This document shows, piece after piece, positions 17,323-25,562 of a DNA stretch of 64,000 nucleotides. Numbering within the stretch: the stretch's first letter is position 1; each line of letters opens with the position of its first letter. The notes beneath the pieces are model-generated. The model had not been told where the DNA came from. It saw nothing but the letters and a program-made list of their open reading frames with translations, and did no database searches. A program made the translations under genes and the position numbers. Source of the DNA: an uncultured Collinsella sp. (lineage in GTDB: Bacteria; Actinomycetota; Coriobacteriia; Coriobacteriales; Coriobacteriaceae); assembly GCA_900768265.1 (NCBI GenBank), contig CAAGCF010000042.1:12802-76801 (forward strand), given 5' to 3'.

Positions 17323-18150
17323 ATGATTGATGCGTGCCCCGAATCCGCTGTGCTCTTTTTTGACGTGGACGGCACGCTGACGTCGTTCGATCCCGACGAT
17401 ATGACCGATAAGGACTTTTCGGCGGTTCGCCCTTCGCAGACGGTGATCGAGGCGTTTCATCGTCTGCGCGACGCAGGGCACAAGGCGTTTATCTGCACGG
17501 GTCGTCCCCTGTGGCTCATCGCGGACAGTCTGCGTGCGCTCGACCCCGCGGGTGTCGTTGCCATGGCGGGCGCCACGCTCGAGGTCGAGGGCCGTGTGGT
17601 GCACGAGGATTGCTTTGACGAAGACATTGTTGCGGAGCTTGCGCGCCGCATTGCCGCGGCGGGGTTCGAGGCTTTTTTCGAGGCCAACGCTGCGACCTTT
17701 GCGCTGGAGCCCGCGGGCGTTGAACAGTCGTCTTTGATCGGCACCTCTGTGGTGCATAGCGCCGAGGAAATGCGGATCGATGGTCGTCTGCGCGTGGGCA
17801 AGGTATGCCTTAATGCGCCCAGTCTGGCTCGCGTTGCCAACGACGACGGCTTTATCGATCGCGAGTTTGAGCTGTGCAATACCGGCGGCCAGAACCGCGA
17901 GCTGAGCCCCAAGGGTATCGACAAGGGCGTGGGCGTGGCGCGAGCGCTGGAGTACCTGGGCCGCGAGGGAAATGCACGCACCTTTGGCTTTGGCGATTCG
18001 GGCAACGATCTGGGCATGCTCGCTGCGGTCGAGACGGCTGTCGCCATGGGCAACGCCATGCCCGAAGTCAAGGCGCTCGCCGACTACGTGACCGACGATG
18101 TCGCGCACGACGGCACCGTCACAGCGATGCGCCACTTTGGGTTGATCTAG
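17323..18150 (+). CDS. HAD-superfamily (Cof-type) phosphatase
   Basis: 275 residues; ATG 17323 follows GAAAGGA. The N-terminal catalytic motif is VLFFDVDGTLTSFD, motif II is FICTGRP, and motif IV is TFGFGDSGNDLGML followed by VAMGNAMPEVKALADYVTDD. This is the pattern of Cof/YbiV-like class IIB HAD enzymes with an alpha/beta cap. These dephosphorylate sugar phosphates or similar small molecules in the cytosol; the substrate cannot be deduced. It is divergent from the methyltransferase, with a 75-nt gap. Confidence 0.88.
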   Translation: MIDACPESAVLFFDVDGTLTSFDPDDMTDKDFSAVRPSQTVIEAFHRLRDAGHKAFICTGRPLWLIADSLRALDPAGVVAMAGATLEVEGRVVHEDCFDEDIVAELARRIAAAGFEAFFEANAATFALEPAGVEQSSLIGTSVVHSAEEMRIDGRLRVGKVCLNAPSLARVANDDGFIDREFELCNTGGQNRELSPKGIDKGVGVARALEYLGREGNARTFGFGDSGNDLGMLAAVETAVAMGNAMPEVKALADYVTDDVAHDGTVTAMRHFGLI

Positions 18151-18153
18151 CGG

Positions 18154-18191
18154 GAACCGCCCAATTACCGTTCACCCGCGGCGGGCGGTTC
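18154..18191 (+). terminator. Hairpin after HAD phosphatase gene
   Basis: A 9-bp stem GAACCGCCC/GGGCGGTTC starts 4 nt after the stop. No clear T-run follows, so it is only a possible terminator. Further short palindromes (AACGCTAAAGCGTT at about 18242) follow before the next gene. Confidence 0.45.
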
Positions 18192-18361
18192 AAATCGGCC
18201 CGCCCTGCAAAATCGTTTTGCCGCTGGAGGGTGTGCTCAAAAACGCTAAAGCGTTTATACCGTTCGCCGAGAAGATAAAAACCCGCAGCTCACGCCTTGA
18301 TAAACATAGGTAAAGTGTTTAGCAGTTTATCGGCCGTATGCTAACGAAAGGAATCAGGCAG

Positions 18362-19066
18362 ATGGCAATCAAGGTGTTCGCTGACGGTGCAAACCTCGAG
18401 GGCATGCTCGACATGTACGAGAACGGCAACGTTCAGGGTTTCACGACCAACCCGTCCCTTATGAAGAAGGGCGGCGTGACGGATTACCGCGCATTTGCCA
18501 AGGAGGTCCTGGCCCACATCACCGATGTGTCCGTCTCGTTTGAGGTCTTTGCCGACGACGTCGAGACCATGGAGGTCGAGGCGCGCGAGATTGCTACCTG
18601 GGCCGAGAACGTCTACGTCAAGATTCCGTGCGTGACCACCAAGGGCGAGTCCACCGCCGAGCTGGTGCGCAAGCTTTCCGCCGACGGCATCAAGGTCAAC
18701 GTCACCACCATCTTTACGCCTGCGCAGGTCGATGAGATGGTCGAGGCCGTTGACGCCGAGACACCGTCCATCATCTCGCTCTTTGCCGGTCGCATCGCCG
18801 ACACCGGCGTCGACCCCATTCCGTTTATGACGGAGTCGGTCAAGAAGGCTGCCGCCAAGCCCAACTGCGAGGTCCTGTGGGCGTCCACGCGCGAGCTCAT
18901 CAACATTTACCAGGCCGAGGCCTGCGGTTGCCAGATCATCACGGTGCCCAACAGCATCCTGGCCAAGCGCAAGAACATCGGCCGTGATCCGTACGAGGTC
19001 TCGCTCGACACCGTGCGAGGCTTTGCCAAGGATATCGCCTCGCTCGGATTCCACATCCTGCCGTAA
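18362..19066 (+). CDS. Transaldolase-like / fructose-6-phosphate aldolase family protein
   Basis: 234 residues. ATG 18362 follows GAAAGGAATC. The N-terminus VFADGANLEGMLDMYENG and GFTTNPSLMKKGG match the Fsa/TalC (short transaldolase) family. The Schiff-base Lys is in YVKIPC, and TTIFTPAQV, ISLFAGRIAD and VLWASTREL are the other barrel motifs. Family members either transfer dihydroxyacetone units (transaldolase) or cleave fructose 6-phosphate; sequence alone does not decide. The length fits the short class (210-235). The gene is monocistronic. A short stretch resembling its last six codons recurs at 19202-19219. Confidence 0.88.
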   Translation: MAIKVFADGANLEGMLDMYENGNVQGFTTNPSLMKKGGVTDYRAFAKEVLAHITDVSVSFEVFADDVETMEVEAREIATWAENVYVKIPCVTTKGESTAELVRKLSADGIKVNVTTIFTPAQVDEMVEAVDAETPSIISLFAGRIADTGVDPIPFMTESVKKAAAKPNCEVLWASTRELINIYQAEACGCQIITVPNSILAKRKNIGRDPYEVSLDTVRGFAKDIASLGFHILP

Positions 19067-19096
19067 CGCGAACACTGGCTGCGCCGCGGGTTGTTC

Positions 19097-19168
19097 GCCC
19101 CGGCCTTTCCTTTCCCCATCGCTCACGCGCTTCGCGAGGGTCGCGCTAGGCAAAGGAAAGGCCGGGGC
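19097..19168. repeat. Long-stem palindromic element (17-bp perfect arms)
   Basis: Arms 19097-19113 (GCCCCGGCCTTTCCTTT) and 19152-19168 are perfectly complementary and enclose 38 nt rich in GCGC/TTCGCGAG. It begins 30 nt after the transaldolase-like gene. The arms are unrelated in sequence to those of the other long-stem elements. Confidence 0.75.
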
Positions 19169-19201
19169 TGCCGACACGAACTTGCCAGTAGGTCGGTGAT
19201 T

Positions 19202-19219
19202 GGCTTCCATATTCTGCCG
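19202..19219 (+). pseudogene. Possible remnant of a transaldolase 3' end
   Basis: GGCTTCCATATTCTGCCG encodes GFHILP, the last six residues of the upstream gene (19046-19063). The two stretches differ at three bases, all third codon positions. It may be the tail of a deleted paralogue; 18 nt is little evidence. Confidence 0.3.
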
Positions 19220-19304
19220 TGGACAAAGGTACCCCCGCCTGCGCCGTGCAAAATTGAGAGTATTCAGCAAGGTAAAGGCTTTTACCAGCTGGTTGAAGCG
19301 CGGA

Positions 19305-19358
19305 ACAGCCCCCGTTTTGGCTCTGATGACGCTAAAACGGGGGCTGTTTTTGCTTTTT
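19305..19358 (+). terminator. Intrinsic terminator
   Basis: A 14-bp perfect stem ACAGCCCCCGTTTT/AAAACGGGGGCTGT is followed by TTTTTGCTTTTT. It is oriented for plus-strand transcription. It stands ~240 nt past the transaldolase-like gene and 88 nt before the convergent tex stop. Confidence 0.85.
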
Positions 19359-19446
19359 CGCCTCTGAGGGGCATCTGGAACGGCGGAATTTGCAGAATAC
19401 TCGCGATTTTGCACGTCGCTGCAGGGGGTACCCTTGCTTTGGCGGT

Positions 19447-21594
19447 TTACTTCCCCTGCACCATGGTGAGTGAGATCTTCTTGCGGTCGCGATCGACCTT
19501 TTCGACCCACACTTTGACCGTGTCGCCGACGCGTACCACGTCGCTGGGGTGCTTGACGAAGCGGTTGGCGAGCTTGGAGATGTGCACGAGGCCGTCCTGG
19601 TGCACGCCCACGTCGACGAAGGCGCCAAAGTCCACAACGTTGCGCACCGTGCCCTTGAGTTCCATGCCGGGCTCCAGGTCGTCGATGGAAAGCGCCGAGC
19701 GGCTAAAGACCACCTCGGGCGCGTCGTCGCGCGGGTCGCGGCCGGGCTTCTTGAGCTCGTTGACGATGTCGATGAGCGTCAGGGTGCCGCAGTCCAGGTC
19801 GCTTGCCAGTGTCGATATGCTGCCCAGGCGGCGCTCAATGTCGGGCACGCCGCCGCGGCTGAGTTCGCTGGCGGCAACGCCGGCGCGTTCCAGGACGGAC
19901 GTGGCCACCTCGTAACTCTCGGGGTGGACGCTTGTCGCGTCGAGCGGGTTCTTGCCGCCGCTGATGCGCAGGAAGCCCGCGGCGTTGAGGTATGCCTTGG
20001 GTCCCAGTTTGGGGACCTTCTTGAGCTGGCGGCGATCGGTAAAGGCGCCGTTTTCCTCGCGGTACGCCACGATGTTCTTGGCCACGCTCGGCGTGATGCC
20101 CGATACGTATCCCAGAAGGCTCGCGCTCGCGGTGTTTACGTCGACGCCCACGCGGTTGACGACGTCCTCCACCACGTGGCCCAGGGTGCGCGAAAGCTCG
20201 GCTTGGTCAAGGTCGTGCTGGTACTGGCCCACACCGATGGATTGGGGCGGAATCTTAACGAGCTCTGCCAGCGGGTCCTGCAGGCGGCGACCCAGGCTCA
20301 TGGCACCACGCACGGTGACGTCCAGATCGGGATACTCCTGGCTCGCGAGCTCGGAGGCGGAGTACACCGACGCGCCGGCCTCGTTGACGATGGTGTAGCG
20401 AAGGCTGGGCGCCTGCTCGGAGATGAACTCCGAGACGACTTCCTCGGTCTCGCGGCTGGCGGTGCCGTTGCCGATGACGATGGTGTTGACGCCGTCCTTC
20501 TTGACGAGGCGGGCGAGCTCGCGCTTGGTGCCGGCGACGTCATGACGCGGCTTGGTGGGGTAGACCACGCCGTGGTCGAGTAGCTTGCCGGTCTCGTCCA
20601 TGACGGCGACCTTGCAGCCGGTGCGGTAGCCCGGATCGAGCGCGAGCACGCGGGCGCCGCGCACGGGGCGTGCCGAGAGCAGGCCCTCGAGATTCTTGGC
20701 AAAGACGTTGATGGCCTCGGCCTGGGCGCGAACGGTGAGTTTGGCGCGGGCCTCGCGCTCCAGCGAGGGGGCCATGAGGCGCTTGTAACCGTCAGCGATG
20801 GCGGCATCGAAGATGGGAGCAAACACGCCCTGGCGACGGGGCCAGCGGCTGCCGAGGCGTGCCGTGGCGGCAGCGCCGTCGACGTTCACGCGTACGCGGA
20901 GTTTGCCCTCGCGCTCACCGCGGTCGATAGCCAGCACACGGTGGTTGGGAATACGGCGTAGCGGCTCGTCAAAGTTGTAGTAGGGCTCGTAGGGAGTCTT
21001 CTCGGCGGGGTCGGTGGCCTCGACGACGATGTCGGCGGTGTTTTGCGTAAAGGCGCGCAGGTCGGCGACGTTCTCGGGGTCCTCGGCCACCGTCTCGGCC
21101 ACGATGTCGGCGGCGCCGGCGAGCGCCTTTTCGGGCGTGTCGAAGCCGGCCTCCTCGTTGACGTATGCCGCGGCGGCGTCGAGTGCGCTGCCCTTGGCCG
21201 AGGCCTGCATGATGATCATGTTGGCGAGTGGCTCCAGGCCGGCCTCGCGGGCCTTCTGCGCGCGGGTCATGCGCTTTTTGCGGTAGGGCTTATAGAGGTC
21301 CTCGACACGCTGGAGCTGCGTGGCCTCGCGAATCTGCTGCTCGAGTTCGGGCGTGAGCTTGCCCTGGGCGCCGATGAGCAGAATGACGTCCTCTTTGCGC
21401 TGCTCAAGATTGCGCAGGTAGGACAGACGCTCGTCGAGCGCGCGCAGGGCGACGTCGTCCATGCCGCCCGTTGCTTCCTTGCGGTAGCGCGAGATAAAGG
21501 GGATGGTGTTGCCCTCGTCGATGAGCTTGACGGCCGCCTCGACGTTGGCGGCCTTAAGGTTGAGCTCGCGGGCGAGCTGGGCGATAAGATCCAT
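19447..21594 (-). CDS. tex: Tex-family RNA-binding transcription accessory protein
   Basis: 715 residues. ATG 21594 (MDLIAQLARELN) follows AAGGAGTCCC. The N-terminal region has NTIPFISRYRKEATGGMDDVALR and YKPYRKKRMTRAQKAREAGLEP. The central YqgF/RNase-H-like domain has VLALDPGYRTGCKVAVMD. A helix-hairpin-helix block includes ASASLLGYVSGITPSVAKNI. The C-terminal S1 domain has LKGTVRNVVDFGAFVDVGVH. The length (~715) is close to the family norm. Tex proteins bind nucleic acid and influence transcription and RNA turnover. The gene is monocistronic and convergent with the transaldolase-like gene. Confidence 0.95.
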   Translation of the reverse strand: MDLIAQLARELNLKAANVEAAVKLIDEGNTIPFISRYRKEATGGMDDVALRALDERLSYLRNLEQRKEDVILLIGAQGKLTPELEQQIREATQLQRVEDLYKPYRKKRMTRAQKAREAGLEPLANMIIMQASAKGSALDAAAAYVNEEAGFDTPEKALAGAADIVAETVAEDPENVADLRAFTQNTADIVVEATDPAEKTPYEPYYNFDEPLRRIPNHRVLAIDRGEREGKLRVRVNVDGAAATARLGSRWPRRQGVFAPIFDAAIADGYKRLMAPSLEREARAKLTVRAQAEAINVFAKNLEGLLSARPVRGARVLALDPGYRTGCKVAVMDETGKLLDHGVVYPTKPRHDVAGTKRELARLVKKDGVNTIVIGNGTASRETEEVVSEFISEQAPSLRYTIVNEAGASVYSASELASQEYPDLDVTVRGAMSLGRRLQDPLAELVKIPPQSIGVGQYQHDLDQAELSRTLGHVVEDVVNRVGVDVNTASASLLGYVSGITPSVAKNIVAYREENGAFTDRRQLKKVPKLGPKAYLNAAGFLRISGGKNPLDATSVHPESYEVATSVLERAGVAASELSRGGVPDIERRLGSISTLASDLDCGTLTLIDIVNELKKPGRDPRDDAPEVVFSRSALSIDDLEPGMELKGTVRNVVDFGAFVDVGVHQDGLVHISKLANRFVKHPSDVVRVGDTVKVWVEKVDRDRKKISLTMVQGK

Positions 21595-21698
21595 GGGACT
21601 CCTTGCGTTTAAGGTGCGTTTGCAGCACAGAGCTACCAAGGATACCACCTGCCACTTCGCCCAAAAAAGACTGTTTTGGCGCGGAACCACGAAAGCGG

Positions 21699-21832
21699 CC
21701 TATCTACTACGTTTGAACCATGTGGGCCGACCATCCCCCGGTTTTCCGAAAATGCGCAACCCGTCTACCTGCGGTTTTTATTTCGCGAAATTCGGTATGG
21801 TTGAGGGTGATTGGTTAAACGTAGTAGATAGG
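21699..21832. repeat. Inverted-repeat element with TATCTACTACGTTT arms
   Basis: Arms CCTATCTACTACGTTT (21699-21714) and its exact complement (21817-21832) flank 102 nt. The right part, 21756-21834, is related to 32431-32509 at about three quarters identity. It lies in the 421-nt gene-free stretch 21595-22015, which otherwise contains only the hairpin at 21913-21942. Confidence 0.75.
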
Positions 21833-21912
21833 CACATTTCGTGGCGAACGAATCAAGCTAAGGTGCAAAAAGGCGCCCCGTCTCAGAAAAATCATTGGAA
21901 ACGTAGCAAAAT

Positions 21913-21942
21913 GCCCCGCGGGCAGGAGGCTGCTCGCGGGGC
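21913..21942 (-). terminator. Hairpin downstream of the Gfo/Idh-type gene
   Basis: GCCCCGCG/CGCGGGGC arms with further pairing inside (GCAG/CTGC). Read on the minus strand, ATTTTGCT follows. It is placed 74 nt beyond the end of the SDR-MFS-oxidoreductase operon and probably terminates it. Confidence 0.6.
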
Positions 21943-22015
21943 GAAGAAGAGGGGCTTATTTGTGGCGGACCGAGGGGCTCGGCATGGGGTTTCTGCCGCG
22001 GTCGCTCTTAAGGCA

Positions 22016-23056
22016 TTACAGCTCGACGAGCTGGCCGGTCTCGGCGGCCTCCTTGATGGCGTTGAGAAGTGTGAGCGTCTTAACGTTGTCGGCGGGGGTC
22101 ACGACGGGCTCGACCTCGCGACGAACGACCTTCACAAAGTGCTTGAGCTGCATCTTGTGCGGCAGTGCCGGATCGACGGCCGGAATCTCCATCTGCAGCG
22201 GCTTGTGCCAGTTGGAGGCGCCGTCGTAGGAGAACTGGTGCAGGCGGGGCAGCGACAAGGCACCTAGGGTTCCGCCGATAAAGTAGGCGTCGGCGTCGAA
22301 GGGGCGGTACTGCGGATCCTCGCGAGCGGTTGCCTCCCAGTTCCAGGGGCTGGCGGTGGCGTCGGAGATGGTCATGCTCGCGAGCGCGCCATCGGCAAAA
22401 CGGACGTTGACCACGGCGGAGTCCTCGGTCTCAAAACCGCGGGCGGCGCTGGACTGCATGCCCTGGACGGCAACGGGCTCGCCCAGCAGGTAACGGAGCA
22501 GGTCGACGTCGTGCACCAGGTTGACCAGGATCGGGCCGGCACCCTTCTTGCGGCGCCACTCGACATCGAAGTACTCGTCGTTCTTATAGATCATGTAGTG
22601 GAAGCTCGACACGGTGAGCTTGCCCAGCTCGCCGGACTTGATGATCTCCTTGGCCTTGTTGACGAAGGGGTTGTGGCGACGGTGCTGACCCACGAGCACG
22701 GGCACGCCGGCGGTCTCGGCTTCGGCGGCGAAGGCCTGGGCATCCTCGAGGTCGTTGGAGATCGGCTTTTCGACCAGCGGCACGATGTTGCGCTTCACAG
22801 CCTCGCGGGCAACGCCCAGGTGTAGGTCGTTGGGCGTGGCGATGATGACGGCCTCGGGCTTGACCTCGTCCATCATCTGGGCGGGATCGGTGTAAAACGG
22901 CACGCCGGCGGCTTCGGCCGTGGCGCGGGCGCCCTCAAAGGCGTCGGCGATGGCGACGAGCTCGGCCTCGGGCTCCTCGGTGACAAAGCGGATGTGGTTG
23001 CGGCCCATGGCGCCGGCGCCGATAACGGCAATGCGGACGGGGTTGAGCTCAGACAT
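22016..23056 (-). CDS. Gfo/Idh/MocA-family NAD(P)-dependent oxidoreductase
   Basis: 346 residues; the start follows AAGGAGT. The N-terminal Rossmann fold has RIAVIGAGAMGRNHIR. The family motif EKP is in PLVEKPISNDLEDA, and the C-terminal domain has NLVHDVDLLRYLLGEP with the conserved Asp-His-type catalytic region. Family members oxidise or reduce sugars, polyols (for example inositols) or bile pigments. Here the partners are an SDR and an OFA-type transporter transcribed ahead of it. The substrate is unknown. It is the last gene of the operon, and a REP-like palindrome separates it from the transporter gene. Confidence 0.88.
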   Translation of the reverse strand: MSELNPVRIAVIGAGAMGRNHIRFVTEEPEAELVAIADAFEGARATAEAAGVPFYTDPAQMMDEVKPEAVIIATPNDLHLGVAREAVKRNIVPLVEKPISNDLEDAQAFAAEAETAGVPVLVGQHRRHNPFVNKAKEIIKSGELGKLTVSSFHYMIYKNDEYFDVEWRRKKGAGPILVNLVHDVDLLRYLLGEPVAVQGMQSSAARGFETEDSAVVNVRFADGALASMTISDATASPWNWEATAREDPQYRPFDADAYFIGGTLGALSLPRLHQFSYDGASNWHKPLQMEIPAVDPALPHKMQLKHFVKVVRREVEPVVTPADNVKTLTLLNAIKEAAETGQLVEL

Positions 23057-23086
23057 TTCGACTCCTTAATACTGGTGACCGGTGGA

Positions 23087-23117
23087 ATGCGACAAAGGGA
23101 CAGTCCCTTTGTCGTAT
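23087..23117. repeat. REP-like palindrome, copy 3
   Basis: TGCGACAAAGGGACAGTCCC continues into TTTGTCGTA. Compared with the TGTGAC/GTCACA version, the outer pairs are TGCGAC/GTCGTA, so one T:A pair has become C:G and one G:C has become G.T; pairing is kept. It lies between the MFS and Gfo/Idh genes within the minus-strand operon. Confidence 0.8.
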
Positions 23118-23125
23118 CGGTAGAA

Positions 23126-24382
23126 CTAGGCGGACTTCTTCTTGCTGTCGGAGACCATCATGTAGACGGTGAGCACGACGGCGATGGCGGCGATCACAAT
23201 GGCGCCGTAGAAAGACTGCTGGTAGGCGGCACTGCCGGCTTCGGCGTGATACAGCACGGCGGTGATGGGCTGGCTGATCCAGGTGGAAGCGGCATAACCC
23301 AAAAACATGATGCCGTAGTTGACGCCGATGTTGCTGGTGCCAAAGGCGCCACCGGTGAGCGGCGGGTAGATGACGAGCAGGGCGCCAAAGCTAAAGCCGA
23401 GCAGGGCGAGCGCCACGAAGAACATGCTCTGCGTAAAGCTCATCGACATGATGACGAGCGCGACGATGGTGACGACAAGGCTGATGAGCAGCGACTTGTA
23501 GGCGCCGAGTTTGTCGATGATCTGGCCAAAGGACAGACGACCAACCAGGTTAGCGCAGGTGTTGACGGAGACTACCACGCCGCCGAGGGCGACGGCAGCG
23601 GCGCTCGTGGGGTCGGCGAAGAGCTGGACGGCGGCGATGGAGGCAACCTTGCCCACGAGCAGGGTGCCCGCGGTGGCGGCAAAGGCGAAGGTGACGATGA
23701 GGACCCAGAAGCGCGGGGTCTTGACCATCTCGCCCGGGGTGAGGTCACCGAAGGTGCCGGCATGCGCGCCGCCCTTGGGGGCCTCGAAGCCCTCGGGCAG
23801 CCAACCGGCCTCGGGGGCCTTCAGGAACAGGGCGGAGGCGGCGATCGTCACAAAGAAGATGACGCCGAGTGCCTTGAGGGCGCCAAAGATGCCCAGGCTC
23901 GGGATGAGCAGCGAGGCGAGTACCGGGGACAGCACGGCGGGACCGGCGGTCGAAGCGGCCAGGGTGATGCCGGAGGCGAGACCCTTCTTGTCGATGAACC
24001 ACTTTTGGCCGGTGGTGAGCGCCGGGTTGTAGCCCAGGCCGTTGCCGACAGCGGCGACGAGCGAGAACCACAGGTAGAACTGCCACGGCTCGGTGACGGT
24101 GCCGGACATGAACCAGCCCACGCCGTAGCACGCGGCGGCGGCGATCACAACGTTGCGCGGGCCGATCTTGTCGGAGATGCGGCCGGCGAAGATGCCCGTC
24201 ACGGCCATGATGGTCTGAAAGACCGGGAAGGCCCAGGTAAGGGCGCTGGACCACTCGGGATAGACGGCGAGCAGATTCTTGCTCACGACGGAATACAGCG
24301 CGATGGAGCTGATGAAGAACATGGTGACGCACGCGGCGGAAAGCACGACGGCGCGACCCTTGTTGGAGTTGGTGGAAGCCAT
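23126..24382 (-). CDS. OFA-type MFS transporter
   Basis: 418 residues with 12 predicted membrane helices. The first loop motif GRISDKIGPRNV follows helix 2, and the region LVAAVGNGLGYNPALTTGQKWFIDKKGLASGITLAASTAG is distinctive of the oxalate/formate antiporter-like (OFA) branch. The loop between helices 6 and 7 is ~35 residues long. It would import or exchange a small organic acid or related metabolite at the cell membrane; the substrate is unknown. It sits between the SDR and the Gfo/Idh-type genes on the same strand, suggesting uptake of the compound these enzymes act on. Confidence 0.88.
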   Translation of the reverse strand: MASTNSNKGRAVVLSAACVTMFFISSIALYSVVSKNLLAVYPEWSSALTWAFPVFQTIMAVTGIFAGRISDKIGPRNVVIAAAACYGVGWFMSGTVTEPWQFYLWFSLVAAVGNGLGYNPALTTGQKWFIDKKGLASGITLAASTAGPAVLSPVLASLLIPSLGIFGALKALGVIFFVTIAASALFLKAPEAGWLPEGFEAPKGGAHAGTFGDLTPGEMVKTPRFWVLIVTFAFAATAGTLLVGKVASIAAVQLFADPTSAAAVALGGVVVSVNTCANLVGRLSFGQIIDKLGAYKSLLISLVVTIVALVIMSMSFTQSMFFVALALLGFSFGALLVIYPPLTGGAFGTSNIGVNYGIMFLGYAASTWISQPITAVLYHAEAGSAAYQQSFYGAIVIAAIAVVLTVYMMVSDSKKKSA

Positions 24383-24447
24383 TGGACTCTTTCTAATCGA
24401 TACGGGGGAGGAGCGGGCGTGTCCGCGGAGCCCCCCTGTCGGGTTGT

Positions 24448-25329
24448 TTACTGGTCAGTCGGCTTTGCGACGCCGGACTCGTCGGACCAAAGCTCGACAC
24501 CCTTGTTCTTGAGGTAGTTGTCGGCAAAGGCGCGGCGGCCGCCGGGCTTGGCGGTGAGGTCGCCCATCATATTGGAGAAGCCGCCGTCGACCTTGATGGC
24601 GTCGCCGGTGGTAAAGTCCGAGCGCTTGGACGCCAGGAACATGACGGCATTGGCGATATCGCTGACCTCGCCGATGCGGCGCGTGGCGATCAGGCGGCTG
24701 CGGCTCTTCTCGACCTCGGGGTCGGCGTAAAAGCTCGCCGACATGGGGGTCTTAACAAAGCAGGGCTCGACGCAGTTGGAGCGCACGCCGTAAGGGCCCC
24801 ACTCGGCAGCGAGCATCTTGGACATCATGTTGACGCCGGCCTTGGTGGAGCTGTACGCGCCCGAGAACGTCTCGGGGGAGTGGCTGGCGACGGTCGAGAT
24901 GTGCACCAGGCGGCCCTGGCCGGCCTTGATCATCTCGCGACCAAAGCGCTGCGAAGTGATGAAGTAGCCGGTGAGGTTGACGTTGATGACCTCGTTCCAG
25001 TCGGAGAGCGGCAGGTCCTCCATGGCTGCGAAGCGCAGGATGCCGGCGGTGTTGACGAGGACGTCGACGCGGCCGAAGTTGGCGATGGTGGCGTCGACGG
25101 CGGCCTGAACCTCGGCCTCGTCGGTGGCGTTCATCTTGTAGCCCTCGGCGTGGATGCCAAACTCGGCAGCGAGGTCGGCGGCAGCGGCCTTGACCTTCTC
25201 CTCGTCCAGGTCGAGCAGGACGACGTTGGCGCCATTGCGGGCGAACTCGCGGCAAATCTCGACGCCCATGCCGCCGAGCGCGCCGGTCACGGCGCAAACA
25301 TCGCCCTCGAGCTTAAGCCAATTGCTCAT
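24448..25329 (-). CDS. Short-chain dehydrogenase/reductase (classical SDR)
   Basis: 293 residues; the start follows GGGAAG. The cofactor motif is TGALGGMG (classical TGxxxGxG), the Asp after beta-2 is LLDLDEE (favouring NAD), and NTAGI replaces NNAG. The catalytic residues are Ser in HISTVAS and Tyr/Lys in YSSTKAG. A C-terminal extension of ~25 residues follows VDGGFSNMMG. It is the first gene of a minus-strand operon and is divergent from a LysR regulator, which often controls such operons. Candidate substrates include polyols, sugar acids or steroids; nothing in the sequence decides. Confidence 0.9.
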   Translation of the reverse strand: MSNWLKLEGDVCAVTGALGGMGVEICREFARNGANVVLLDLDEEKVKAAAADLAAEFGIHAEGYKMNATDEAEVQAAVDATIANFGRVDVLVNTAGILRFAAMEDLPLSDWNEVINVNLTGYFITSQRFGREMIKAGQGRLVHISTVASHSPETFSGAYSSTKAGVNMMSKMLAAEWGPYGVRSNCVEPCFVKTPMSASFYADPEVEKSRSRLIATRRIGEVSDIANAVMFLASKRSDFTTGDAIKVDGGFSNMMGDLTAKPGGRRAFADNYLKNKGVELWSDESGVAKPTDQ

Positions 25330-25472
25330 AGGAACTTCCCTTCTTGTGCCTCCCGGTGGGTCGCTCCCATTAACCGACCCACGTGGTTTTCGCTGGTTAT
25401 CGTATGCTTAGCGTTCGCGCAGGTGAATTGCATATTTGTTAGAATGGCGTTAACCGTAGATTTACACTGTAC

Positions 25473-25491
25473 ATTGAGGTTTGTTCTCAAT
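25473..25491. promoter_or_regulatory. Candidate LysR-type operator
   Basis: ATTGAG-N7-CTCAAT is a perfect 6-bp dyad that includes the T-N11-A form typical of LysR-type sites. It lies in the 233-nt gap between the divergent SDR and LysR genes, nearer the regulator. Function is inferred from position and symmetry only. Confidence 0.5.
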
Positions 25492-25562
25492 TGAGCGCGT
25501 GACCTGCGAAAACGACCCCCTGCGGTGCTGTGGGCCCGCGCGTGCGAAAACGGGAGATTGAC

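Noticed and set aside
17248..18135. N-terminal extension of the RlmKL frame
   Set aside because: It lies opposite the HAD gene; the internal ATG 17247 has a good ribosome site and aligns with the family start.
22994..24517. Plus-strand open frame opposite the MFS gene
   Set aside because: The translation is Gly/Asp/His-rich low complexity, the mirror of a membrane protein.
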